A DNA stretch of 46,979 nt from Acidocella sp. (GTDB lineage: Bacteria > Pseudomonadota > Alphaproteobacteria > Acetobacterales > Acetobacteraceae), in assembly GCF_027352905.1 (NCBI RefSeq), contig NZ_DAIEIF010000010.1, positions 1 to 46,979 on the forward strand. Reading direction: 5' to 3'. The notes beneath the pieces were generated by a model. That model made no database searches. It saw nothing but the letters and a program-made list of their open reading frames with translations, and was not told where the DNA came from. Shown piece after piece: positions 8,464-15,933 of the stretch. The translations under genes were made by a program, and so were the position numbers. Within the stretch, counting starts at the first letter, position 1. Every line of letters begins with the position of its first letter.

Positions 8464-9324
8464 TCACCATTGGGCCGTGGCCTCCATCGTGCGCGCGGCG
8501 CCGGTTTCCACCCGCAGCGCCAGCCCCTCCGCCGCGTCCTCGGCGCAGAGCCGGAAGGGCATGAAGTCGAAAAGCGGGTTGAGGCCGCGAAAGCTGAAGG
8601 CGCGCGGCGGCGCGCCGCGGCAGGCGGCGGCGAATTCCAGCAGTAGCGTGGCTTGCAGCGGGCCATGCACGATGAGCCCCGGATAGCCCTCCACCCCGGT
8701 AACATAAGGCCAGTCGTAATGGATGCGATGGCCGTTGAAGGTGAGCGCCGAATAGCGGAACAATAGCGGCGGCGTGGCCTGCCGCTCCCGATGGGCGATG
8801 ACGCCCGGCGCGACCGGCGGCAGGGGCACCGGCCGGGCGGCGGGGGGCGGGCCGGGCGGCGGCGCGGGGCGGTAGACGATATCCTGCCGCTCGGTGATGG
8901 CGAGCCCGCGCGGGGTATGGATTTCATGCTCGACGGTAACGAAACAGAGCAGGCCGCTGCGCCCCTCCTTGGCGGTGACGTCGGCGATGCGCGAGCGGCG
9001 CTCCACCTCGTTGCCCACGCGCAGCCGGTCCATGAACCGCAGCGCGCTGCCCGCCCACATGCGCCGGGGCAGCGGCACCGGCGGCAGAAACCCGCCCCGG
9101 CGCGGGTGGCCGTCTTCCCCCAGCGCCGCGCTGGGCGCCGCCGGCGGGGCGAGGCACCAATGGATGGCCAGCGGTGCCGGCTCGCCCGGGGCGGGGGGCG
9201 CGCCCTCATGGTCGAGCGTGGCGTGCGCCTCCCGCGCCAGGCGCGGGGTGACGAGGTCGGTCACGGCCTCCGTGCGGCCGATCCATTGCCGCAATGCCGC
9301 CATATCGAGCGCGGTCTCATTCAT
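8464..9324 (-). CDS. FAS1/HTD2-like MaoC-type acyl dehydratase
   Basis: A 286-residue double hot-dog protein resembling mesaconyl-C4-CoA/itaconyl-CoA hydratases and HTD2-like hydroxyacyl thioester dehydratases. The N-terminal half has PLPRRMWAGSALRFMDRLRVG and the C-terminal half has FRYSALTFNGHRIHYDWPY followed by GLIVHGPLQATLLLE, the hydratase-type block carrying the catalytic His and Asp/Glu region. ATG 9324 is chosen because GGAG lies 7 nt upstream; the ATG at 9330 would sit 1 nt from that SD. It lies just upstream of the MmgE/PrpD gene and probably hydrates or dehydrates a CoA thioester in the same pathway. Confidence 0.8.
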   Translation of the reverse strand: MNETALDMAALRQWIGRTEAVTDLVTPRLAREAHATLDHEGAPPAPGEPAPLAIHWCLAPPAAPSAALGEDGHPRRGGFLPPVPLPRRMWAGSALRFMDRLRVGNEVERRSRIADVTAKEGRSGLLCFVTVEHEIHTPRGLAITERQDIVYRPAPPPGPPPAARPVPLPPVAPGVIAHRERQATPPLLFRYSALTFNGHRIHYDWPYVTGVEGYPGLIVHGPLQATLLLEFAAACRGAPPRAFSFRGLNPLFDFMPFRLCAEDAAEGLALRVETGAARTMEATAQW

Positions 9325-9363
9325 GGGCATTCTCCGCGAGGCTCATCGCGGCCGGGCCGCCTC

Positions 9364-10161
9364 TCACGGCACATCCGCGAGAAACGCCTTGACCGTTTCC
9401 AGCACCGCCTCCGTCCGCTCCCGGTGCGGGACATGGCCGCAATCCTCGATGATGACCATCCGGGCCGGGCCGGCCGTGCCGGTGGAGATACGGCGCGCAT
9501 GCTCGGTGGCGCCGTACTCGTCATGATCGCCATGCAGGGCGAGGACCGGGATTTCGATCTTCGCCAACTCCCCGGCCAGGGTCCAATTCTCGAAGGGGGG
9601 CGAAAGCCAGGTATCGATCCATGAACTCAGCACCCAACCCGCCTTCTCACCATGATAGCGCTTGAGCCGGGCGAATTGCTCGGGATCGCGAAACAATTCG
9701 CGCGCCCGGTGGAGGCCGCCGAAAATTTCCTTATCAGTAAAGGACTGGGCCGCCTCGGTGATCAGCGCCGCGCAATCCTCCTTATAGCGGGCGGCCATCA
9801 TGATCGCCATGCCGCCGCCAACGCTGTGGCCGAAAGGGATGAAGCGGCCAAAGCCCATCTGCTCTTGCAGAAGGGGAAGGTTGATCTCCGCCTCGTCGCC
9901 AATGAAGCTGAACGGGATCGTGCCGGGATAAGGGGTGGAGCGGCCAAATCCCAGCCGGTCATAGGCGAGCACGCGCCGGCCTGTTCCGCGCGCCAATTGC
10001 TCGGGAAATTCCCGCCATAATTCGACCGAGCCGAGCGAATCGTGGAGAAGAAGAATCGGGACCCTGGACCCCGCCTTTGCCTCCTCCGGCCGCCAGGACC
10101 GGGCAAAGAGCGTTCCCTGGGGAATGGCGACGTTGTAATCCCGAATGTCCATATTGCTCAT
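9364..10161 (-). CDS. Alpha/beta hydrolase
   Basis: A 265-residue alpha/beta-hydrolase fold enzyme. The nucleophile elbow GHSVGG puts Ser113 in place, the acid is Asp214 in HGDHDEYG, and the base is His243 in DCGHVPH. An LLHDSLGS segment near residue 40 provides the oxyanion hole. No signal peptide is seen, so it is cytosolic. GGAG lies 4 nt before ATG. Placed directly after badI in the same transcript, it may act as a thioesterase, lactonase or C-C hydrolase on a ring-derived intermediate; the sequence alone does not decide which. Confidence 0.85.
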   Translation of the reverse strand: MSNMDIRDYNVAIPQGTLFARSWRPEEAKAGSRVPILLLHDSLGSVELWREFPEQLARGTGRRVLAYDRLGFGRSTPYPGTIPFSFIGDEAEINLPLLQEQMGFGRFIPFGHSVGGGMAIMMAARYKEDCAALITEAAQSFTDKEIFGGLHRARELFRDPEQFARLKRYHGEKAGWVLSSWIDTWLSPPFENWTLAGELAKIEIPVLALHGDHDEYGATEHARRISTGTAGPARMVIIEDCGHVPHRERTEAVLETVKAFLADVP

Positions 10162-10213
10162 TTCACTCCAACACGGCTCCGCCCCGCCCGGCGGCTGGCC
10201 CGATGCGGGTCAG

Positions 10214-10996
10214 CTATTTCGCGTATTTGCGGAATTCCGGCTTGCGCTTCTCCTTCAGCGCGGTGACACCCTCGCGCGATTCCTCGGTATCATAATATAA
10301 TTTCAGCGCCAGCAGGCCCATGCCGGCGATTCCGCCCTGATGGGCCGTGTCCATGTTGAAGCTGCGCTTGGCGATGGCGAGCGCGGTGGGCGAGCGCTCG
10401 CAGAGTTCCTCACCCCATTTCTGCACCTCGGCGTCGAGCTGCTCATGCGGCACGCAGAGATTGGCGAGGCCCATGGCCTCGGCCTCCTTGCCGGAATAGC
10501 GCCGGCACATATACCAGATCTCCCGCGCCTTTTTCTCTCCCACCACGCGGGCGAGAAAGGCGGTGCCATAGCCCGGATCGACCGAGCCCATCTTGGGCCC
10601 CACCTGGCCGAAAATCGCCTTCTCCGAGCAGATCGTCAGGTCGCAGATCGTCGCCAGCACGTTGCCGCCGCCGATCGCATAGCCCTGCACCCGGGCGATG
10701 ACCGGCTTCGGCGCGTCGCGGATGGCGGCGTGCAGCTCCTCCACCGGCAGGCCGACGATCCCCCGCCCGTCATAATTGCCATCATGGGCGGATTGATCCC
10801 CGCCGGTGCAGAAGGCCTTGTCGCCAGCGCCGGCCAGCACGATCGCGCCGACGGATTTATCATATGCCGCCTTGTTGAGCGCCTGGATCAGATCCTCGCA
10901 GGTCCGCCCGCGAAACGCGTTCATCTTGTCGGGGCGGTTGATGATGATCCACGCCACGCCATTCCGAACCTCGTAAATAACGTCCTCGAATTGCAT
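10214..10996 (-). CDS. badI: 2-ketocyclohexanecarboxyl-CoA hydrolase
   Basis: A 260-residue crotonase-superfamily enzyme, the same length as Rhodopseudomonas palustris BadI as I remember it, and nearly superimposable on it by recall. Shared stretches include RNGVAWIIINRPDKMNAFRG, CTGGDQSAHDGNYDGRG, ARVQGYAIGGGN and GSVDPGYG. Ser138, Asp140 and Tyr258, which I recall as the catalytic set of BadI, are all present. BadI opens the ring of 2-ketocyclohexanecarboxyl-CoA to give pimelyl-CoA in cyclohexanecarboxylate and anaerobic benzoate breakdown. ATG 10996 follows GGAGGAGG at 5 nt. It is the first gene of the leftward operon. The classical partners badH, aliA and aliB are absent here. Confidence 0.93.
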   Translation of the reverse strand: MQFEDVIYEVRNGVAWIIINRPDKMNAFRGRTCEDLIQALNKAAYDKSVGAIVLAGAGDKAFCTGGDQSAHDGNYDGRGIVGLPVEELHAAIRDAPKPVIARVQGYAIGGGNVLATICDLTICSEKAIFGQVGPKMGSVDPGYGTAFLARVVGEKKAREIWYMCRRYSGKEAEAMGLANLCVPHEQLDAEVQKWGEELCERSPTALAIAKRSFNMDTAHQGGIAGMGLLALKLYYDTEESREGVTALKEKRKPEFRKYAK

Positions 10997-11366
10997 TGTT
11001 TCCTCCTCCGCCCGTTCCCGGTCCTGTAAATATATTGTCGGGTGGGATAGCCCCTCCCCTGGCGGGGCGCAAGCGCTCAGCGGCGCGCCCTCCCGGCGAT
11101 TAGGAAATATCTTGACATGGATGTTTCGTCTGAATAAAAACAGCCAGTCCAAAATAAAAGGGTGGAACGTGAAAGAGGCAATTTTAAACAGGGTAGCTAA
11201 AATCCGGCGCTGATCCACAGCCCCAGCTAGCGCAAAACATAAGGAGCCAATTGCGGCAACACGCCAGCAGGAAGGCTTTGGTTTCGTTCAAAATACTAAA
11301 CTCATCCAAAAAGCTAGTAGGATCGTTCAATATATGTTCGATCCGGAACAAAAAATGGGAGAAAAA
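10997..11366. promoter_or_regulatory. AT-rich divergent control region between badI and porin operons
   Basis: This is the longest stretch without a gene (370 bp) and it is clearly more AT-rich than the flanks. It contains a TTGACA/TAAAAA promoter candidate on the plus strand (11112-11140) and a TATATT on the minus strand near 11030-11035 upstream of badI. A GTTC-6-GAAC inverted repeat falls at 11337-11350 by eye. No convincing ORF is present; an in-frame upstream ATG at 11334 would extend the porin gene but lacks an SD. A MarR operator is expected here but I could not identify one with certainty. Confidence 0.5.
11112..11140 (+). promoter_or_regulatory. Candidate sigma-70 promoter for the porin genes
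   Basis: A perfect TTGACA (11112-11117) is separated by 17 bp from TAAAAA (11135-11140), a 4/6 match to the -10 consensus. It would drive transcription toward the first porin, leaving a leader of about 220 nt. The assignment rests on the sequence match and spacing only. Confidence 0.45.
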
Positions 11367-12308
11367 ATGCTCAAGAATGTGAAGCCGACCGTCTGGGGCT
11401 TGGCCGCGATCGCCGCCAGCGCTCTTGTTTCTGTTCCAGCCGCCCAGGCCGCGGAGCTTTGGGTGCCTGAACTGCCGAGCATCCAGGTTGGCCTGCCGGC
11501 TGGCGCGTTGCCCCCGCCGGGCGTGTATGGCCAGCTCGATAACTACTTCGCCCAATTCGTGGATTATTCCGGCCACGGCAACAAGCTCCCGGATGCGGCG
11601 ATCGATGCCCTGGTCGAGATACCCACCATCTTATGGGTGCCCGGCATCACGGTTCTGGGTGCGAATTACGCGGCTGCCATCGCGATTCCCTTCGTCTATG
11701 ACAGCTACCAGGCCCTTCAGCACGTTACCCCCGGCCCCGGTAATTTAGGCCTGTTCAATACCGCGCTGGTTCCCGCGATATTGTCCTGGATGCTGCCGCA
11801 ACATTTCTTCGTCCGCGCCAGCACCGTCTTCTTTTTGAACGACGCCACCAATACGATGGCCGATCTCGTAAAGGGCAATTTGAAAAATGGCGGCGCGCCG
11901 ACTGGCAACGGCTATTCGACCTTTCTGCCTGATATAGGCATCAGCTGGCTGAATAATGGCTGGGACCTCAGCGCCGATCTTCGTTTCTCCGTTCCTCTCG
12001 GCTCGACCACCGCGCCCGGCTATAATTACCGCACGGGCAATATTTTCTTGGGGGATTATACGGTGGAAAAAACCGTGGGGGCTTGGACCCTTGGCTTCGG
12101 CGCCTCGCAGATCACCCAGATCCAGAAGGATACGTTCAACGGCAATACGGTTCCAGCCTCGCTTTATCGCAACTGGTCGATCGGCCCGGTCGTGGGATAT
12201 CAATTCAAAGGCGGTATGGAAGTCACCGCATTATGGGCGCATAGCGTGATGACGACAGGCGGCGTGGGTGGTGACGCGTTCGATCTACGGTTGACAACCG
12301 CGTTCTAG
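11367..12308 (+). CDS. SphA/MetA-type outer-membrane channel (copy 1)
   Basis: A 313-residue secreted protein with a clear signal peptide (MLKNVKPTVWGLAAIAASAL, cleavage after AAQA, mature AELWVPE). ALPPPGVYGQLDNYFAQF near the mature N-terminus, alternating amphipathic strands and a C-terminal LRLTTAF ending in Phe are typical of outer-membrane barrels of the Phenol_MetA_deg/SphA group, found with hydrophobic-substrate catabolism. ATG 11367 follows GGGAG at 5 nt; upstream ATGs at 11334 and 11355 lack an SD and would spoil the signal peptide. Probable role: uptake channel for the substrate of the divergent badI operon. Base composition is lower in GC than the surrounding genes. Confidence 0.8.
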   Translation: MLKNVKPTVWGLAAIAASALVSVPAAQAAELWVPELPSIQVGLPAGALPPPGVYGQLDNYFAQFVDYSGHGNKLPDAAIDALVEIPTILWVPGITVLGANYAAAIAIPFVYDSYQALQHVTPGPGNLGLFNTALVPAILSWMLPQHFFVRASTVFFLNDATNTMADLVKGNLKNGGAPTGNGYSTFLPDIGISWLNNGWDLSADLRFSVPLGSTTAPGYNYRTGNIFLGDYTVEKTVGAWTLGFGASQITQIQKDTFNGNTVPASLYRNWSIGPVVGYQFKGGMEVTALWAHSVMTTGGVGGDAFDLRLTTAF

Positions 12309-12327
12309 AAAAAATATGGTTCGGTTT

Positions 12328-12350
12328 CGCACAGGAGTCCCTCCTGTGCG
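12328..12350 (+). other. Stem-loop between the two porin genes
   Basis: A perfect 10-bp stem (CGCACAGGAG / CTCCTGTGCG) with a 3-nt loop TCC lies 19 bp after the first porin stop. No run of T follows, so it is not a standard terminator. In an mRNA it could protect the upstream message or attenuate the second gene. The GGAG in the stem is not the SD of copy 2, which lies further downstream at about 12388. Confidence 0.5.
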
Positions 12351-12403
12351 CTTTGCTTCGGATAATACGCGTAAAAAAAGAGTTAACAGGAGAGAGCATA
12401 TAT

Positions 12404-13339
12404 ATGAATTGGAAGATTTGGCTAGGCGGTCTCGCCTTGGCGGCAATGGGCGCTGCGATTTCAACGCCCACGGCCCGCGCTGGAGAATTATGGGATCCGG
12501 AGCTTCCCGGTATTCTGGAAGGCTTGCCCGCCGGCGCGCTGCCGCCACCCGGCGTGTATGGCCAGCTGGACAATTATTTTGCCCAATTTGTGCAGTATGA
12601 TGGATGGGGCAATAAAATTCAAAACTCCTCGATAGACGCGCTGATCGAGGTTCCCACCGTTCTCTGGGTTCCCGGCATCACGATTCTGGGCGCGAATTAT
12701 GCCGCCGCGATAGCGGTGCCTTTTGATTATAATAGTTTTCAGCCGTTTCAGGATGAATATGGCGGACCCGGCAATCTGGGCCTCTTCAACACCGCCCTGG
12801 TCCCCGCCATGCTGTCCTGGACGCTGCCGAATCACTTCTTCGTGCGCACCAGCGTGACGTTCTTCATCAATGACGGCACGAACACGATGGCCGATGTGAT
12901 CAAAGGCAATCTGAAAAACGGCGGCGCGCCGAGCTCCAATGATTATTCCACCTTCATGCCGGGTATTGGCGTGAGCTGGCTAAACAATGGCTGGAATCTC
13001 AGCGCCGATTTCCGCTTTGCCGCGCCGCTCGGCTCCACCACCGCGCCAAACTATCATTACCGCACCGGCGATGTCGTCATGGTCGATTATACAATCGCCA
13101 AAACGGTCAAACGCTGGACCTTCGGTTTCGGCGCCTCCCAGCTCGTGCAACTCCAGAAGGATACCTTCAACGGCATGCATCCGGCTGGATCGATCTGGCG
13201 TAATTACTCCATAGGACCCATGGCCGGATACCAATTCCCTGGCGGTATCGAGGCGATGGTCGTCTGGACCCATAGCGTTTATACGACTGCCCAGGTGGGT
13301 GGCGATACTGTTGATCTGCGCTTGTCGACGCGCTTCTAA
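12404..13339 (+). CDS. SphA/MetA-type outer-membrane channel (copy 2)
   Basis: A 311-residue paralogue of the preceding gene, about 70% identical by eye over the mature part, with the same PPPGVYGQLDNYFAQF block and a C-terminal LRLSTRF. The signal peptide differs (MNWKIWLGGLALAAMGAA, cleavage near ARA/GELW). ATG 12404 follows AGGAGAG at about 9 nt. Tandem copies with diverged surface-loop regions (for example GNKIQNSSID against GNKLPDAAID) suggest duplication and some specialisation in substrate. A good terminator follows, so copy 1 and copy 2 probably form one transcription unit. Confidence 0.8.
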   Translation: MNWKIWLGGLALAAMGAAISTPTARAGELWDPELPGILEGLPAGALPPPGVYGQLDNYFAQFVQYDGWGNKIQNSSIDALIEVPTVLWVPGITILGANYAAAIAVPFDYNSFQPFQDEYGGPGNLGLFNTALVPAMLSWTLPNHFFVRTSVTFFINDGTNTMADVIKGNLKNGGAPSSNDYSTFMPGIGVSWLNNGWNLSADFRFAAPLGSTTAPNYHYRTGDVVMVDYTIAKTVKRWTFGFGASQLVQLQKDTFNGMHPAGSIWRNYSIGPMAGYQFPGGIEAMVVWTHSVYTTAQVGGDTVDLRLSTRF

Positions 13340-13355
13340 CTAAAGCCTGCGTAGT

Positions 13356-13420
13356 GGCGCCGCCTGGGCTCTTCATTTTCCTTCTTGGAAGGAAGATGCG
13401 GCCCCGGCGGCGCCTTTTTT
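13356..13420 (+). terminator. Rho-independent terminator after porin pair
   Basis: GGCGCCGCC at 13356-13364 pairs perfectly with GGCGGCGCC at 13406-13414 and is followed directly by TTTTTT (13415-13420). Inside the 41-nt loop a second perfect hairpin forms between TTCCTTC (13378-13384) and GAAGGAA (13388-13394), so the RNA would be a branched, two-tier structure. Confidence 0.85.
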
Positions 13421-13494
13421 GTGGTGACCTTCCAACATTGCCGCGGAAACGGTGCGCCTTTTGAATTGCGGCCTTGGATCCAGAGATACCGCCG

Positions 13495-13971
13495 ATGAAC
13501 CGGTTTAAAGTGGCAAACAGCTTTTTTTTCCGCCTCTATCAATGCACCAATATGATGCATAAGACCGGCACCCGCGCGGTCCAGGAGGAAGGGCTGACAA
13601 CCCAGCAATGGGCGGTGATGGGCGCGCTCTCACGCCCCGGCGCGAAGGGCGGCATGGGGGTCACGGAACTCGCCCGGTATCTCCTCGTCAGCCGCCAGAA
13701 TCTTTCCGGCGTGCTCAAGCGCATGGAGGCCGCCGGTTATCTCCAGATTCGCGCCGCCGTGCAGGATAGGCGCTCGCGCATCGTCAAAATCACCAGCCAT
13801 GGCCGCGATCTTTGGACCAACCAAATCCGCCGCAAGATCGAGCTTTATTACGATGAGGTTCTGGAGGGATTGTCCGGCGCGGAGATCACCGAGGCTTTGC
13901 GATTCATGCAAAAACTTCTTGAAAATATGAAACGAATCGACCAGCCGGAAGAGCTGGAGGAGAAAGCCTAG
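13495..13971 (+). CDS. MarR-family transcriptional regulator (BadR-like candidate)
   Basis: A 158-residue winged-helix protein. A dimerisation helix (MNRFKVANSFFFRLYQ) is followed by LTTQQWAVMGAL, the recognition segment LLVSRQNLSGVLKRMEAAGYL and the wing with QDRRSRIVKIT, then a long C-terminal dimer helix. These are standard MarR features. I use ATG 13495; a TTG at 13474 would add seven residues but is less likely. In R. palustris the MarR protein BadR controls badHI and ali genes and responds to a ring-CoA intermediate. A MarR gene 2.5 kb from badI is therefore a plausible local regulator, but the orthology is an inference. Confidence 0.85.
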   Translation: MNRFKVANSFFFRLYQCTNMMHKTGTRAVQEEGLTTQQWAVMGALSRPGAKGGMGVTELARYLLVSRQNLSGVLKRMEAAGYLQIRAAVQDRRSRIVKITSHGRDLWTNQIRRKIELYYDEVLEGLSGAEITEALRFMQKLLENMKRIDQPEELEEKA

Positions 13972-14066
13972 CCTGGGAGTGTCCTTGCGATGGCTCGGGC
14001 GATGCGGCGCGAATGGCAGCCCAGCGCGCAAGACGTTTATGAAATCATTAATCTGGGGCGGGAGAA

Positions 14067-14684
14067 TCACCCCCGGCGCAGTAGAAACAGTCCCTGCTCG
14101 CCGAACAGATTGGCAAGCCGGCGGGAGCGCCGCCAGGGCGTGCGCAAGCCCTCCTCATCCGCCGCCAGCCAATCCTCGACCACATAGCCATCCATGGCGC
14201 AGAGGGCGAAAAAATCGCTGATGGTGCAGGGGTGGATGTTCGGCGTCTCGTACCACATCCGGTTCCAGCCCGCCGTCATCGGCATGCGCCCGCGCGCGAG
14301 CAGTTGCAGCCGCAGGCTCCAATGGCCGAAATTGGGGAAGGAGACGATGGCGCGGGTGGAGATGCGCAGCATCTGGCGCAGCACCTCGCGCGGCTTTTCC
14401 ACCGCCTGCAAGGTGCGGGAAAGGATGACATAGTCGAACGCGTCGTCAGGATAGGTGACGAGTTCGGTATCGGCGTCGCCCTGCATCACCGGCAGGCCGT
14501 GGGCGATGGCGCGCTGCACCTCGCGCATGTCGATCTCGATGCCGCGCGCGTCGCATCGCTTGTCGCGGGTGAGATGCTCGATCAGCTGCCCCTCGGCGCA
14601 GCCAATATCGAGCACGCGCGCGCCGGGCTTCACCATGCCCGCGATCAAAGCGAGATCGACGCGGATTTTCTTGACAGCGCTCAT
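14067..14684 (-). CDS. metW: Methionine biosynthesis protein MetW
   Basis: A 205-residue SAM-dependent methyltransferase-fold protein with the motif [12 protein letters not shown] (24-34), an acidic GIEID motif and a MetW-typical [12 protein letters not shown] block. MetW forms a complex with MetX homoserine acyltransferase and stimulates it in several proteobacteria. The gene starts inside the metX stop (ATGA overlap), so the partners are made from one message. A 95-bp convergent gap separates it from the MarR gene; I see no terminator there. Confidence 0.93.
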   Translation of the reverse strand: MSAVKKIRVDLALIAGMVKPGARVLDIGCAEGQLIEHLTRDKRCDARGIEIDMREVQRAIAHGLPVMQGDADTELVTYPDDAFDYVILSRTLQAVEKPREVLRQMLRISTRAIVSFPNFGHWSLRLQLLARGRMPMTAGWNRMWYETPNIHPCTISDFFALCAMDGYVVEDWLAADEEGLRTPWRRSRRLANLFGEQGLFLLRRG

Positions 14685-15817
14685 GCCAGCCGGGCCTGCT
14701 CCGCGCAGCCGGTGAGAAACCCGTGCAACGTGGCGTGGAAATCCGGCTCGTCGAGCAGGAAGGCGTCATGCCCCTTATCAGACTGGACCTCGACGAAGGA
14801 GACGTTCGCCGCCGCGTGGTTGAGGGCGCGGGCGATGGCGCGGCTCTGCGCGGTGGGAAAGAGCCAGTCCGAGGAGAAGGAGACGAGAAGAAAACGCGCC
14901 CGCGCGCCCCTGAACGCCGCCGCCAGATCGCCCTCATGCTCGCCCGCGAGGTCGAACAGATCCATCGCCCGGGTGATGGTGAGATAGGAATTGGCGTCGA
15001 AGCGCTGGACGAAGCTCGACCCCTGATATTGTAAATAGCTCTCCACCGCGAATTGTTCGCCAAGCGCCGAGAGTCCCTCGGCGTTTTGCAGCTTGCGGCC
15101 GAATTTGCGGGTGAGCGCCTCCTCCGAGACATAGGTGATATGCGCGGTCATCCGCGCTACGGCCAGCCCGCGCTCGGGCCGCACGCCCTGCGCCCAATAA
15201 TGGCCGCCGCGGAAATGGGGGTCGGCGGCGATGGCCTGCCGCCCGATCTCATGAAAGGCGATGTTCTGGGCGGAATGATAGGCGGCGGCGGCGATGGGCA
15301 CGGCGGCGAAGAGCATCTCCGGAAATTGCACCGCCCAGGAGAGCGCCTGCATGCCGCCCATGGAGCCGCCGATGACGGCGAACAGGCGGGAGATGCCGAG
15401 ATGCTCGACCAGCCGCTTCTGGGCGCGCACCATGTCGTGAATGGTAATGACCGGAAACTCCACCCCCCAGAGCGCGCCCGGCCGCCGCGGATGGGGCGAG
15501 CGCGGCCCGGTGGAGCCCATGCAGCCGCCCAGCACATTGGCGCAGATGACGAAATAGCGGCCCGTATCCACCGCCGCGCCCGGCCCCACCACCCGTTCCC
15601 ACCAGCCGGGCCGCCCGGTCTCCGGGTTGGGCTCGGCCACGTACTGGTCGCCGGTGAGGGCATGGCAGACGAGAATGGCGTTGCTCTTTTCCGCGTTGAG
15701 AACGCCATAGGTCCGGTAGGCGATGGTGATGCCGGGCAGCGCCAGCCCGCAATCCAGCGGCAGCGGTTCCGGAAAGGTCACGCTCTGATGCGGAAATTCC
15801 GTGGGGAGCTGGTCCAT
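14681..15817 (-). CDS. metX: Homoserine O-acyltransferase MetX
   Basis: A 378-residue alpha/beta-hydrolase-fold acyltransferase that activates homoserine for methionine synthesis. It shows [10 protein letters not shown] near residue 50, the nucleophile Ser152 in IGGSMGGMQ, and Asp and His of the triad in SSDWLFPT and DKGHDAFL near the C-terminus. The ATG at 15817 (MDQLPTEF) is the best start; an upstream ATG at 15871 adds 18 Pro/Gly-rich residues. No strong SD is visible. Whether it uses acetyl- or succinyl-CoA cannot be decided by inspection. I looked for a SAM-II type leader in the 116 bp before it and saw none. Confidence 0.92.
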   Translation of the reverse strand: MDQLPTEFPHQSVTFPEPLPLDCGLALPGITIAYRTYGVLNAEKSNAILVCHALTGDQYVAEPNPETGRPGWWERVVGPGAAVDTGRYFVICANVLGGCMGSTGPRSPHPRRPGALWGVEFPVITIHDMVRAQKRLVEHLGISRLFAVIGGSMGGMQALSWAVQFPEMLFAAVPIAAAAYHSAQNIAFHEIGRQAIAADPHFRGGHYWAQGVRPERGLAVARMTAHITYVSEEALTRKFGRKLQNAEGLSALGEQFAVESYLQYQGSSFVQRFDANSYLTITRAMDLFDLAGEHEGDLAAAFRGARARFLLVSFSSDWLFPTAQSRAIARALNHAAANVSFVEVQSDKGHDAFLLDEPDFHATLHGFLTGCAEQARLA

Positions 15818-15933
15818 GCCGGGTTCGCATAGCCCCGGCGGCGGGCCGGGCGCAATCCCTTTCGCCCGCATGGACGCAACGCCGCCGATACGGCTTGGCG
15901 GCGGCGGCGCGCTTGCGGTATCTACGCGGAGTA

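Noticed and set aside
6989-8686. 565-codon plus-strand open frame across the MmgE/PrpD gene
   Set aside because: Shadow of the MmgE/PrpD gene; no SD, no fold motifs and His/Arg/Gly-rich filler composition.
15818-15933. SAM-II riboswitch before metX
   Set aside because: The location would fit alphaproteobacterial metX, but I could not find the conserved pseudoknot elements and the spacer is mostly GC-rich repeats.
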